From Flammeovirgaceae bacterium (lineage in GTDB: Bacteria; Bacteroidota; Bacteroidia; Cytophagales; Cyclobacteriaceae): DNA of 60,403 nt. Where the stretch lies: contig JABMNK010000083.1 of NCBI GenBank assembly GCA_013204595.1, positions 1-60,403 on the forward strand, given 5' to 3'. The position numbers and the translations under genes were made by a program. The notes beneath the pieces are model-generated. The model was not told where the DNA came from. It worked only from the letters and a program-made list of their open reading frames with translations, and did no database searches. Positions 1 to 8,815 of this stretch are shown piece by piece. Position 1 is the first letter of the stretch. Each line of letters begins with the position of its first letter.

Positions 1-2
1 AT

Positions 3-1289
3 CATATAGCCCTCCACAATATTGCCTTTGTCTCACAAGGGATTGAAAAAGAAAACCTAGTCTTATCACTTGATTTTGATGATTTTGAATTACTCAATGA
101 TTCACTAGCAATCGTTTACAATCAAAATAACGAAGCGTTGCTATCCATTGCAGGTGATTTTCTGATCCCTTGGGAATCCGCTCGCAAAATTGTAACCACA
201 AAAAATTATCGCTACTCCAGAAGTACTAATGACTATAAAATTTACGATGAACAATACATCGACCATTTCGGAACCGACACTTTCAGTGAACTAATAGCAA
301 ATGATCATTGGTTTGCATTCAAAAATAATAAATGGAATTTAGTAATTGAAGAGGGTGGTCTGCTCTTAAGCCAAATTGATTCTCTGTTTTTGGTCAATGG
401 CATGTCTCTTGCCATTCTTGATACCGATTCTTCCTATGTGCTTTTCCCAAATGGCACACACCTCACACTGGACAAAAAAGAAAATTTAAGATCCCTCTCC
501 TATCGAGATGAGCGTGGTAAAATTGTGGCCGAATATCTTCAAAAAGAATTTGAAACTGTTAAAGAAGTTTATAACTCGGAGGGTGTGCTTATGTTCAAGG
601 GAGCGTTCGAGGACATCTACTGCCTAACGGACTCCCTCTTTAAAGTGACAAAAGACAAAAAGCAAGGTCTTTTAGATAAAGATGGTGAAATTATCATTTT
701 ACCACGCTATGATTTCATAGAACAAAAAGAGAATATCGCTCAGTTACTTCGAAACGGGAAAATTGAGGGATTTGATTTAGTACATAAAAAAATAATCATT
801 AATCCAGCCGATGGCTCGCTTGAACGATTTGGGTCTTATTACCTAACACAAAAAAACACTTCATCGGGCGTAATAGATGAAAATGGGGAAACTATTATCG
901 ATTTCAAATACGATGAAATTATCGCATTAAATGATTCTTTGAGTTGGGTTAAAAAAAATGATACGTGGGACCTTATCGCGATAAATGATCAAAACGTTAT
1001 TTTAACAGGGGTCAGGAAATTCCAATTACTGTCTAAGAAAGGAGAGGTCTATCGCTACTTTAATGGTGAAAAATATGGCCTGTTTTACGGGGATCAATCG
1101 CAACACTATGCTCCAGAATACACCGACATAAGAGCTATTTTTAATGACGACATAACCATTTTTTTATTCGAAATCTATATTCCCTCCGCACCTTTTCATA
1201 TTTTAATTGCAAAAAACTTCAATGGTGAACAACTCTATTCACGAGCTTATCGACCTGATGATTATGAGCGAATTATGTGTGAGTTTTAG
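3..1289 (+). CDS. WG-repeat protein, 5' truncated by the window
   Basis: The reading frame is open from position 3, so the true start lies left of the window and about 428 residues are visible. The protein contains degenerate WG repeats: units of the form G-L-L/V-I-D-x-x-G-E-x-I-I followed by a Y-D-x-I segment, seen for example around 665-720 (GLLDKDGEIII, then YDFI) and 865-925 (GVIDENGETII, then YDEI). Such repeats form stacked beta structures and are common in exported or surface proteins of Bacteroidota; the molecular role is unknown. The stop is followed by a 26-nt spacer to the convergent coaE gene. A TTG at 138 could be mistaken for a start, but the repeat-like sequence continues in frame upstream of it. 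Confidence 0.75.
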   Translation, partial: HIALHNIAFVSQGIEKENLVLSLDFDDFELLNDSLAIVYNQNNEALLSIAGDFLIPWESARKIVTTKNYRYSRSTNDYKIYDEQYIDHFGTDTFSELIANDHWFAFKNNKWNLVIEEGGLLLSQIDSLFLVNGMSLAILDTDSSYVLFPNGTHLTLDKKENLRSLSYRDERGKIVAEYLQKEFETVKEVYNSEGVLMFKGAFEDIYCLTDSLFKVTKDKKQGLLDKDGEIIILPRYDFIEQKENIAQLLRNGKIEGFDLVHKKIIINPADGSLERFGSYYLTQKNTSSGVIDENGETIIDFKYDEIIALNDSLSWVKKNDTWDLIAINDQNVILTGVRKFQLLSKKGEVYRYFNGEKYGLFYGDQSQHYAPEYTDIRAIFNDDITIFLFEIYIPSAPFHILIAKNFNGEQLYSRAYRPDDYERIMCEF

Positions 1290-1315
1290 TTTGAATCTAG
1301 TATCTCATCTTTGAC

Positions 1316-1930
1316 CTAGATCATTAAATGATCTATTTTTAACTTTATTTCTGCACACAACTTTATTACCTGAGGCACTACTGGTTCAACTTCGTCATTC
1401 TGGATCACAAACTTGGTCATTGCCAATTTTTCGGCATCTGGAAGTTGGCGAGCCATAATCGATTCAATTTCTGCTGGCATACGTTGGGGGTCTCGCTTCA
1501 AAACACGAGCCATCCTTAGTGCCTTAGGCGCTACCACTAAAATAGTTTGATCTAACTGTTTATATACGGACGTCTCAAATAGCAAAGCCGATTCTTTTAA
1601 AAGAATCGGATGGGCGCCTTGGACCGCGACCCAATCTGAAAAATCATGACCGACTGCTGGATGTACGATTCTATTAATTTTAGATAATACTTCTGGGTTT
1701 CCAAAAGATCGGTCTGCTATCAGCGTGCTATTTAATACACCCCTTTGATAGCTTTCTGGCCCAATTAACTCAATGATCTGTGCGCATATTTGATCATTAT
1801 AGTTCATCAAATACTTGGCTCTGGCATCGGCGTCATAGACAGGTATACCCATGGAAGAAAAAATCCTGCTAACCGTACTCTTCCCACTTCCTATTCCTCC
1901 CGTAAGCCCAATAAGTAAAGATTTAATCAT
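1316..1930 (-). CDS. coaE: Dephospho-CoA kinase
   Basis: Catalyses the last step of coenzyme A synthesis, ATP-dependent phosphorylation of the ribose 3'-hydroxyl of dephospho-CoA, in the cytosol. The 204-residue product has the P-loop GGIGSGKST at residues 11-19, then the family's YDAD segment (VYDADARAKYL) and a helical CoA-binding and lid region. Length is normal for CoaE. The ATG at 1930 is preferred over an upstream in-frame start at 1960 because it places the P-loop at the usual distance from the N-terminus and overlaps the ybbR stop codon by 8 nt, which indicates translational coupling. It is last in a minus-strand run that includes nusB, yajC and ybbR. Confidence 0.95.
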   Translation of the reverse strand: MIKSLLIGLTGGIGSGKSTVSRIFSSMGIPVYDADARAKYLMNYNDQICAQIIELIGPESYQRGVLNSTLIADRSFGNPEVLSKINRIVHPAVGHDFSDWVAVQGAHPILLKESALLFETSVYKQLDQTILVVAPKALRMARVLKRDPQRMPAEIESIMARQLPDAEKLAMTKFVIQNDEVEPVVPQVIKLCAEIKLKIDHLMI

Positions 1931-2864
1931 GATAGGTCCACTGAATCTCTCCTGGATCAAATATGATCTGGATCATGGTATCCAACGGATACTTCTTTAG
2001 TATTGGTATGGCAACGGTATCAGATTGACGCAACTCATAATCAAGCACGATTTGAAAATCGTCAGGCAAAAATCTGGCACCCACAGATTTTTCTACTATA
2101 TAGACAAGGGTTATTGCAGAATCCAAAAGTTGGATTGGCCGATTTGGAGGAAAATTTTTTAATTCTATAGGAACCGTAATGGTGAAATTTGAAACTTCAG
2201 ACACTTTAAAAGAGACCCGAACCTCATTGGGAGAAAATGATAGAATATTTTCAAAAATGATTGGTATTTTTATGGGTCTACTAAAATTTTCATCAATGTT
2301 TCTCTCCTTTGGTAAAAAATAATAATCACTTTCCAGAGAATTAATAATTGATTCCGGGCCTGTAAGCGTTACAGAGTTTGGCTCAATTAAGATAGGTGAG
2401 GTCACTCGATGCCCATTTTCAATCGAAAGATTGAGGGAATCTACTTTTAAATTGATTTCCTTAGATACTTTTCGCTCAATATTTAAGTAAAGCGTATCAG
2501 TCAGAATATAGTTGATCTTCAGTCCTTGTAGCTGTTCTTCAATGATAGGTGTCAAAAAAGACCTTGTAAGAAACAGTACTTCTGAAGGATTCTCCAATTC
2601 GACGCGGAGAGGTTCGATACTAAATAACAAGGTCCTTCGGAATATGTTCCATCCCCTGCTGTTAATGTCTATTTTTATTACGTCCGGAAGTGGCGACATG
2701 ACTACCGCCTGATCCTTATCAAAAACAAACTCAATAGGATAACTAATCAGCGCACTATGATCTTTATTCAAGGCCCTAAAAAACCAAAAGGTAGAAGCCA
2801 CCAATATTGAGAGCACTACTACCTTCCAATCTTTCAAGAAATTTTTAAACTTCAATTTGATCAT
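1923..2864 (-). CDS. YbbR-like (CdaR-type) membrane-anchored protein
   Basis: A protein of about 313 residues with a short cytoplasmic N-terminus, one membrane helix (about residues 14-31, VVVLSILVASTFWFF) and a long extracytoplasmic part. Residues from about 120 resemble YbbR domains, including an LTGPESIINSL segment typical of the family. In Firmicutes YbbR/CdaR proteins regulate diadenylate cyclase; in Bacteroidota the gene usually lies next to coaE and yajC and its role is not established. ATG at 2864 is chosen; the preceding codon is GTG (2867), which could also serve. It follows yajC by about 14 nt and overlaps coaE. Confidence 0.85.
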   Translation of the reverse strand: MIKLKFKNFLKDWKVVVLSILVASTFWFFRALNKDHSALISYPIEFVFDKDQAVVMSPLPDVIKIDINSRGWNIFRRTLLFSIEPLRVELENPSEVLFLTRSFLTPIIEEQLQGLKINYILTDTLYLNIERKVSKEINLKVDSLNLSIENGHRVTSPILIEPNSVTLTGPESIINSLESDYYFLPKERNIDENFSRPIKIPIIFENILSFSPNEVRVSFKVSEVSNFTITVPIELKNFPPNRPIQLLDSAITLVYIVEKSVGARFLPDDFQIVLDYELRQSDTVAIPILKKYPLDTMIQIIFDPGEIQWTYHD

Positions 2865-2878
2865 CACATCATAGATGT

Positions 2879-3184
2879 CTATTTCTGATCTGCATATTTT
2901 TTGCTTGTGTCTGATGAAATTGATGATTTCTCAACAACCAATTTATTCCCTCGATCAACATCAAGGGTAATGGTGTCGTCATCAACGGAAATCACTTTTC
3001 CATGAATTCCTCCAAGGGTTACAACGATATCTCCTTTTTTAATCGCTTCTATAAAACTCTTGGTTTCCTTCTGCTTTTTTTGCTGCGGTCTAATAAAAAA
3101 GAAATAAAATATAACAACCATACCTCCCAGCATGATAAACTGAGAATAATTCCCTGCTGCTTGTAAAATAATAGTTTGAATCAT
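2879..3184 (-). CDS. yajC: Preprotein translocase subunit YajC
   Basis: A 101-residue inner-membrane protein, accessory subunit of the SecDF-YajC complex that assists Sec protein export. It has one N-terminal membrane helix (about residues 17-32, MLGGMVVIFYFFFIRP) followed by the diagnostic IRPQQKKQKE motif, then a small beta-rich cytoplasmic domain with the usual GDIVVTLGGIHGKV segment. Length and order are typical. The start follows the DUF1573 gene by 7 nt, so the two are surely cotranscribed. Confidence 0.96.
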   Translation of the reverse strand: MIQTIILQAAGNYSQFIMLGGMVVIFYFFFIRPQQKKQKETKSFIEAIKKGDIVVTLGGIHGKVISVDDDTITLDVDRGNKLVVEKSSISSDTSKKYADQK

Positions 3185-3191
3185 AATGCTC

Positions 3192-3704
3192 TTAAGATGG
3201 ATCTGCCTTGTTTACGTTGGCTTGAATATTCAGTCGACTTACCTTGGGATACGTGTTGGCCGTAACAGTGACTGTTTTGTTTTGTACCCCTGGCTTACTT
3301 CTACTATTAAATTCTACTTTAATTTCACCTTTTCCACCAGCTGGGATAGGGTCTCTTGGCCAGACAGGAACGGTACATCCACATGAAGCAGTAGCGCTAC
3401 TAATGATCAAAGGCGCGTCTCCTTCATTTACAAATGAGAATACATGACTTACTATTTCACCCTCATTAATGGTGCCAAAATCATATGCTTCTTCTGAAAA
3501 ATTCAATGTCGGAAGAGGCCCTTCTGGCTTAACTGCCGAATCGTTGGTTGGCATTACTGGCTTGGGCGTTCTTATGCCACTAGTTTCCAATTCGGCCATT
3601 TTACCCTCTAATTTGGCAAGACGAGATTCTATCTCCTTGTTGGTACAACTAAATCCTATTAGGACTAATACAAACATTCCTGCAACTTTTTTTACGTTTT
3701 TCAT
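3192..3704 (-). CDS. DUF1573 lipoprotein
   Basis: A 170-residue exported protein. A signal sequence ends in a cysteine at about residue 20 (LIGFSC), so it is probably a lipoprotein. A short predicted coiled segment (ESRLAKLEGKMAELE) is followed by the DUF1573 domain at about 70-165: FGTINEGEIVSHVFSFVNEG, then the SATASCGCTVP segment with the conserved CGCT pair and a VEFNSRSKPG segment. DUF1573 domains are Ig-like (related to ASPM-SPD-2-Hydin) and very common in Bacteroidota envelopes; the function is unknown. The gene commonly sits beside nusB and yajC in this phylum, as here. Confidence 0.9.
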   Translation of the reverse strand: MKNVKKVAGMFVLVLIGFSCTNKEIESRLAKLEGKMAELETSGIRTPKPVMPTNDSAVKPEGPLPTLNFSEEAYDFGTINEGEIVSHVFSFVNEGDAPLIISSATASCGCTVPVWPRDPIPAGGKGEIKVEFNSRSKPGVQNKTVTVTANTYPKVSRLNIQANVNKADPS

Positions 3705-3768
3705 TATGATAAATATTTATTCACGAATAATATGACAAGTATCTGAAAATTTTCAATGCATTAATTAA

Positions 3769-4071
3769 TCAACGATTTTTCTTTATCCTATTAATCAATC
3801 CATTCACATCTTCAAGCAACTCATCTGCTTTTTGCTTTGCATTTACTATGATTTTCTCCCCTTCTGATTTAGCTTCATTATCAGAAAGATCTTTGCCTTC
3901 GACAAATTCAGACATTATTTCTTCCATTCTTTTTTTGTACTTATCCAACAAAAAAGAAAGCCTGTCCCGCGTATTGGAGCCCTTTTCTGGTGCATATAAA
4001 AGTGCCAGCATACCACCGGCCATCAGTCCAAACAAAAAGGCAAGAAACGAATTTTTTGAGTCTTTACTCAT
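3769..4071 (-). CDS. YtxH-domain protein
   Basis: A 100-residue protein with an N-terminal membrane segment (about 8-26, FLAFLFGLMAGGMLALLYAP) and the YtxH hallmark LYAPEKGSNTRDRL immediately after it, followed by a charged, probably coiled-coil tail. YtxH proteins are small membrane-associated proteins linked to stress in Bacillus; no mechanism is known. It begins 7 nt downstream of nusB on the same strand and clearly belongs to the same transcript. Confidence 0.85.
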   Translation of the reverse strand: MSKDSKNSFLAFLFGLMAGGMLALLYAPEKGSNTRDRLSFLLDKYKKRMEEIMSEFVEGKDLSDNEAKSEGEKIIVNAKQKADELLEDVNGLINRIKKNR

Positions 4072-4078
4072 CTATTTT

Positions 4079-5248
4079 TTATTTATTGTCAATTAATCCT
4101 CTGCCGCTTTTTTTAATAATACCCTTCGAAGATAGTTCGTTTGCCAAAACATCCAAAATTCCATTCACAAATTGTTTACTCTTTGGAGTACTATAATTTT
4201 TGGATATTTCAATAAATTCATTAATGGTCACCTTAACAGGAATACTTGGAAATATCATCATTTCAGTGAGTGCCATTTTCAGTATAATCATATCTGTCAC
4301 TGCCATGCGAGAAACATCCCAATTATTGGCTTTTTTGCCTATAATTTGCTCTAATTCATATTCCTTCTCAACGGTTTGGGAAAAAAGTTTTTTCAAATAA
4401 TCAAAATCCTCGTCTTCATTGTGACTGAGCGATTGTAATGTCAAAGATTCTTCTGCCCCGTCCTCGAAAATCTTAATGGTCTTTAAAACCATACTTTTAA
4501 TGATGGGCTTATTTTCATTCCATCTCAAATCATTTTTATCGAAATAAGCCTCCAAGACTTCATTTTTAAAAATAACCTTTTTAAAAATATATTTAACAAG
4601 ATCCAAGTGCTGTGCTGCCGTTGGCGTTTCTAAGGACTGGTTTTCGATAAAGTAGGGATCCTTCTTCAAAACATCCCTGTGCCATTGACGAATCTGATCT
4701 ATATCAGACTGCCAACTAATTTCATTTGATTTCACTAACCTATTCAGCTCTGGATGTGTTTTGATCCGATCGATAATCACGTTTTCAGATAACCCGCCGT
4801 ATCCATTTTTTTTAAGAAAGCTGCTTTTTATTTTTTCGCGATCTTGCTTATCAACAAACGCAAATTCAGCAGGCAGCAACAATATTTTCAAGTATAAATG
4901 AAGTATTTGCTCCCGCTCAGCCAACATGTTTTTTTGAATTTTGGCCAATTCTAAGTTTATGAGATACTCGTAACTAAGAATACTGTTTTTAATTGCTCGA
5001 ACGTCTTCTTCTGTTAAATCGGGTGATGTTCCATGATGACCCTCAGTGAAAAAAGCACCGAAGGAATTTTTGATCGTTAATTGTTTGGCCTCAAAAATGT
5101 CTCGATCGCCAAAATCATGTATCGCAGGATCTAGGGCGTATTTTAAGAGCAATTCCTCTTCCACCAATTCTCGTAATGATGCTTTCATTAAGAAATAGCT
5201 ATACAATGCTTGCATCGCTTTCACCCTTAAGACCCTTCTATTTAACAT
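4079..5248 (-). CDS. nusB: Transcription antitermination factor NusB, long form
   Basis: NusB with NusE (ribosomal protein S10) binds boxA RNA and supports antitermination of rRNA operons. At 389 residues this is far longer than the roughly 140-residue E. coli protein. The classical NusB fold is the C-terminal part (about 250-375), with NWDVSRMAVTDMIILKMALTEM and a KVTINEFIEISKNYSTPKS-type ending that are clearly recognisable; the start MLNRRVLRVKAMQALY also resembles the NusB N-terminal helix, so the extra sequence is a large insertion within the family fold. Long NusB proteins are usual in Bacteroidota. ATG start at 5248; the gene begins 29 nt after the leucine dehydrogenase-like gene. Confidence 0.92.
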   Translation of the reverse strand: MLNRRVLRVKAMQALYSYFLMKASLRELVEEELLLKYALDPAIHDFGDRDIFEAKQLTIKNSFGAFFTEGHHGTSPDLTEEDVRAIKNSILSYEYLINLELAKIQKNMLAEREQILHLYLKILLLPAEFAFVDKQDREKIKSSFLKKNGYGGLSENVIIDRIKTHPELNRLVKSNEISWQSDIDQIRQWHRDVLKKDPYFIENQSLETPTAAQHLDLVKYIFKKVIFKNEVLEAYFDKNDLRWNENKPIIKSMVLKTIKIFEDGAEESLTLQSLSHNEDEDFDYLKKLFSQTVEKEYELEQIIGKKANNWDVSRMAVTDMIILKMALTEMMIFPSIPVKVTINEFIEISKNYSTPKSKQFVNGILDVLANELSSKGIIKKSGRGLIDNK

Positions 5249-5277
5249 TTAAAGAACGTTTTAAACTAATCACTAGT

Positions 5278-6366
5278 TCATTTCAAATTAGCAAAATCTT
5301 CAATACGCTTTAAGGCAATTTCTAAGGCCGCCTCATGCGTAGTTATATCATTTCGTTCTGCAAGATTAATCACATCGGTGTTCAATTTATAAATATCCCC
5401 CGCCTTTTGATAAACTTTGTCTCTTTGATAATTTCCTTGTTGCTCAAAATAGACGTTAATGATGCCTCCGCCGTTAATTAAAAAATCAGGCGCATAAAGA
5501 ATTCCCCGGTCTTTAAGCATTTTGGCGTGTCTGAACTCATCTGCCAATTGATTATTGGCACCTCCGGCGACAATCCGACATTTTAATTTAGGAATCGTCT
5601 GATCATTAAGGGTGGCTCCAAGTGCACAAGGTGCATAAATATCAACATCTCTGTCATATACGTCCGTAGGCGCCACTACTTGAACTTTGAATCGATCGGT
5701 GATTTTTTTTAACTTTTCTTCAAAAATATCAGAAACAAAAACTTCAGCATGTTCTTTGACTAATTGTTCAATCAAATAAGAGCCTACATTGCCTGCGCCT
5801 TGAACCATTATTTTCTTTCCCTCAAGCGAATCACTGCCATATACCTTGTTTAGACAAGACTTAATTCCACAAAATACACCATATGCAGTTACAGGACTTG
5901 GATCGCCTGATCCCCCTTTTGCTTCAGGTATTCCAGCTACATAGCGCGTCTCCATACGGATATATTCCATGTCTTGGGTACTCATATTAACATCCTCGGC
6001 TGTCCAGTATCTCCCACCTAATCCGTCAATAAATTTACCGAAACGACGCATCAAAGCCTCATTTTTAATTTTTTTTACCTCTCCAATAATTACTGCTTTT
6101 CCTCCTCCGATATTCAGTCCAGCAATGGCATTCTTGAAGGTCATCCCTCTAGATAGCCTCAAAGCGTCATTAATTGCCTCTTCTTCAGTGGCATAATTCC
6201 ATAGCCTGGTCCCGCCCATGGCTGGTCCCAAAACTGTATTATGAATGGCGACGATCGCTTTAAGTCCCGTTTCTTTGTCACTACAAAAAACGAGCTGCTC
6301 GTGGGCCATCTCCGACATTTTATCTAAAATTGTCGAAGATTTCAATAGGGGTGAGTTTTCTGACAT
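5278..6366 (-). CDS. Leu/Glu/Phe/Val dehydrogenase (leucine dehydrogenase-like)
   Basis: Cytosolic NAD-dependent amino-acid dehydrogenase of 362 residues that interconverts a branched-chain amino acid and its 2-oxo acid with ammonia. The substrate domain has GPAMGGTRLW at about 47-56, the conserved lysines K78 (GMTFK) and K90 (GGGKAV), and a DVNMSTQDM stretch; the NAD domain has the Rossmann motif GAGNVGS near 190. Sequence and length fit leucine dehydrogenase best, but valine or phenylalanine preference cannot be excluded from sequence. It is the first gene of the minus-strand run ending in coaE and may carry the promoter of the whole run (see box at 6428-6435). Confidence 0.9.
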   Translation of the reverse strand: MSENSPLLKSSTILDKMSEMAHEQLVFCSDKETGLKAIVAIHNTVLGPAMGGTRLWNYATEEEAINDALRLSRGMTFKNAIAGLNIGGGKAVIIGEVKKIKNEALMRRFGKFIDGLGGRYWTAEDVNMSTQDMEYIRMETRYVAGIPEAKGGSGDPSPVTAYGVFCGIKSCLNKVYGSDSLEGKKIMVQGAGNVGSYLIEQLVKEHAEVFVSDIFEEKLKKITDRFKVQVVAPTDVYDRDVDIYAPCALGATLNDQTIPKLKCRIVAGGANNQLADEFRHAKMLKDRGILYAPDFLINGGGIINVYFEQQGNYQRDKVYQKAGDIYKLNTDVINLAERNDITTHEAALEIALKRIEDFANLK

Positions 6367-6427
6367 TATTAAAAGAAATTCTAGTCTAAATTTGTATCAT
6401 TCAGCGAAGCCATTTTTTTACTGGTCA

Positions 6428-6435
6428 CAAAAGTA
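6428..6435 (-). promoter_or_regulatory. Candidate -7 box before the leucine dehydrogenase gene
   Basis: Read on the minus strand the site is TACTTTTG, matching the Bacteroidota -7 consensus TAnnTTTG, about 61 nt before the ATG. A TTTG exists upstream, but only 12 nt away instead of about 19-20, so the -33 element is not convincing. The box overlaps a 12-bp palindrome AAAAGTACTTTT (6429-6440) that could be an operator. Confidence 0.3.
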
Positions 6436-6483
6436 CTTTTTTTGTACCAAATAATCATTTGGAAAAATATTCCTTTTAACACT

Positions 6484-8265
6484 GTGAAAGATTTAGCACA
6501 CCTCAATAAGTATTTGCTTAAATACAAGTCTCCACTTATTTTGGGTACTTTATTTATTATTGTTGCTAATCTCTTTTCAATAATGCCTGCTGTATTAGTG
6601 AGGTATTCGTTTGATCTTCTTCAAGGCAGCTTCGAATTATACCAGCTTTTTGAAGGCTTTGACCTCCAGAAAAATGCCTATTCATTATTCGCCCAATCGA
6701 TCTGGGTACTGGGTATCTTAATTTTAATTTCCGCTCTATTAAGAGGCGTTTTTATGTTTTTTATGCGTCAAACCATCATTGTGATGTCTCGACATATTGA
6801 ATATGACCTCAAGAATGAGGTTTTTGAACATTATCAAAGTCTACCGCTGAGCTTTTATAGGAGAAACAACACAGGCGACTTGATGAACCGTATCTCTGAG
6901 GATGTGAGTAAAGTACGTATGTACATTGGTCCGGCTATCATGTATGGTATCACGCTATTTACCCTGTTCATCATGGTCATTCCATTTATGTTTTCCATTA
7001 ATTATAAACTAACCCTTTACTCGTTAATTCCATTGCCTCTGCTCTCGGTCAGTATTTATTTAGTTAATAACATTATCAATAAGCGCTCTGAAAGAATTCA
7101 GCAAAGTCTTTCTAGACTTTCTACATTCGTACAGGAAGCTTTTTCTGGTATCCGGGTGATCAAGGCTTTCAATCGAGAAGACGACATCTCCGGGAATTTT
7201 GAAAAGGAGAGTATTGATTACCAAAATAAATCCTTGAAATTGGCGTTCGTCCAAGCGTTATTCTTCCCATTGATCATGGCTCTTATTGGCATGAGCGTGA
7301 TCCTTACTGTTTATATTGGAGGTATTGAAGTGTTCAATGGCTCAATTAGTACCGGAATTATTGCCGAATTTATTATTTATGTAAATCTACTGACATGGCC
7401 CGTAACCTCTTTGGGGTGGATTACGAGTATCATTCAGCAAGCTGCTGCCTCTCAAAAAAGGATCAATGAATTCCTTCAAACCCAGACTGATATCGTCTCC
7501 ACTGAAAATGTAACTTCTGCGATAAAGGGTGAAATTATATTTAGTCATGTCTATTTTACTTATCCTGATTCTGGAATTGAGGCGCTGAAAGACATCTCGT
7601 TTAAGATAAACTCCGGAGAATCGGTAGCCATCATAGGTAATACTGGTTCTGGAAAAAGTACTATTGCCAATTTGATTTGCAGGATGTATGATGTTTCTTC
7701 CGGTAGTTTGCAAATTGATGGCATTGATCTTCGCAAATATAGTTTGGACGCCCTAAGAGGACAAATAGGCTTTGTGCCCCAAGATGTCTTTTTATTTTCA
7801 GATACCATACGTAACAATATTGCCTTTGGAAACGCTGGCGTATCGGAAGATCGCATTATCAAAGCGGCAAAAGATGCGGATTTGTTGGATAACATCACTG
7901 AGTTACCCCTTGGCTTTGACACCCGCGTAGGAGAACGTGGAATAACCCTTTCTGGTGGCCAAAAACAGCGCGTTTCTATCGCGAGAGCTATTGTGCGAGA
8001 GCCCAAAATACTTATCCTAGATGATGCCCTTTCTGCCGTTGATACTAAAACAGAAAATGCTATCCTTGAAGCCATGGCCAGAATCATGAAAAACAGGACC
8101 TCACTGATCATCTCACATCGCGTGTCCTCAGCCAAATTGGCCAATAGGATACTTGTACTACAGGACGGAAGTATCATGGAACAGGGGACTCATGAAACAT
8201 TAATGGACCACGATGGCATCTATAAGTCCATTCACGACAAACAACTAAGTCAAGACACAGATTGA
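6484..8265 (+). CDS. ABC exporter half-transporter, BmrC/YheI-like (degenerate Walker B)
   Basis: A type IV ABC exporter half (about 593 residues): six-helix transmembrane domain (about 1-310) fused to an ATPase domain. Walker A is GNTGSGKST (385-393), the signature is canonical LSGGQ (489-493), and the H-loop IISHR is present. The Walker B end reads LDDALSAVD (D513-D514), with aspartate where the catalytic glutamate normally stands. This change marks the degenerate subunit of heterodimeric exporters such as BmrC/BmrD and TM287/288. The GTG at 6484 (then KDLAHLNKYL) is preferred because the family begins this way; a longer in-frame start at 6442 exists. It converges on the oppositely oriented ABC gene at 8812-10581, the likely partner. 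Substrate unknown; drugs or lipids are typical. Confidence 0.9.
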   Translation: MKDLAHLNKYLLKYKSPLILGTLFIIVANLFSIMPAVLVRYSFDLLQGSFELYQLFEGFDLQKNAYSLFAQSIWVLGILILISALLRGVFMFFMRQTIIVMSRHIEYDLKNEVFEHYQSLPLSFYRRNNTGDLMNRISEDVSKVRMYIGPAIMYGITLFTLFIMVIPFMFSINYKLTLYSLIPLPLLSVSIYLVNNIINKRSERIQQSLSRLSTFVQEAFSGIRVIKAFNREDDISGNFEKESIDYQNKSLKLAFVQALFFPLIMALIGMSVILTVYIGGIEVFNGSISTGIIAEFIIYVNLLTWPVTSLGWITSIIQQAAASQKRINEFLQTQTDIVSTENVTSAIKGEIIFSHVYFTYPDSGIEALKDISFKINSGESVAIIGNTGSGKSTIANLICRMYDVSSGSLQIDGIDLRKYSLDALRGQIGFVPQDVFLFSDTIRNNIAFGNAGVSEDRIIKAAKDADLLDNITELPLGFDTRVGERGITLSGGQKQRVSIARAIVREPKILILDDALSAVDTKTENAILEAMARIMKNRTSLIISHRVSSAKLANRILVLQDGSIMEQGTHETLMDHDGIYKSIHDKQLSQDTD

Positions 8266-8266
8266 A

Positions 8267-8815
8267 CTAGTTTTTGGACCAAGCCTCAATTACTTTTGAG
8301 TCATCTGGATAGTGTATTTCAAATATAAAATCGCCCAATGCTATATTTAAAGAATCGGCTTTGAATCTTAGGCGTTGTTCTACTTCGCTCGCCATGGGCA
8401 TCACGACAGGATGCATCGTTAAGAATATGGCCAATTTTTGTGTGCATTGAAATTCTCTTAACTCATATTGCATGGGCACTTTGGCACTTTCTCCCTCTAA
8501 AATCACACCAATAAATTGACTGATTTCATTAGGAGCCAACGAGGAATCTTGAAAATTCACAACTGCCAGCGTCCCTGGAAAGGTTTGACTCAATACCATG
8601 TCTCGCATCTCTATATAAAATTTTTCTATTTCCGCCGATGTCTGTCGACCCCTAAAGGACCGACCAACCATTAACCTACTTGTTTGACCCGATATATAAA
8701 CTTCCAGCTTCGTATAGCCCCCAAGTAACGTATAGGCATAATTAAGGGAAAAGGCACTTATTAAAATAGAACAAATAATAATAACCAAATAGGTTCTTTT
8801 GGATGTCTTTTTCAA
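8267..8815 (-). CDS. Membrane-anchored hypothetical protein
   Basis: A 182-residue protein with one N-terminal membrane helix (about 8-28, TYLVIIICSILISAFSLNYAY) and an extracytoplasmic domain of about 150 residues. The domain shows alternating beta and helical stretches ending EIHYPDDSKVIEAWSKN; it vaguely recalls GyrI-like/SOUL domains but no family can be assigned safely. It starts with TTG whose last bases form the stop of the upstream ABC transporter (a TTGA overlap), so translation is coupled to it and a role linked to that exporter is a fair inference. Its stop lies 2 nt from the stop of the convergent ABC gene. Confidence 0.7.
   Translation of the reverse strand: MKKTSKRTYLVIIICSILISAFSLNYAYTLLGGYTKLEVYISGQTSRLMVGRSFRGRQTSAEIEKFYIEMRDMVLSQTFPGTLAVVNFQDSSLAPNEISQFIGVILEGESAKVPMQYELREFQCTQKLAIFLTMHPVVMPMASEVEQRLRFKADSLNIALGDFIFEIHYPDDSKVIEAWSKN

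Noticed and set aside
7560-8177. 205-codon open frame on the minus strand
   Set aside because: It lies wholly inside the ATPase domain of the plus-strand ABC gene, whose conserved motifs are in the other frame; its translation resembles no protein.
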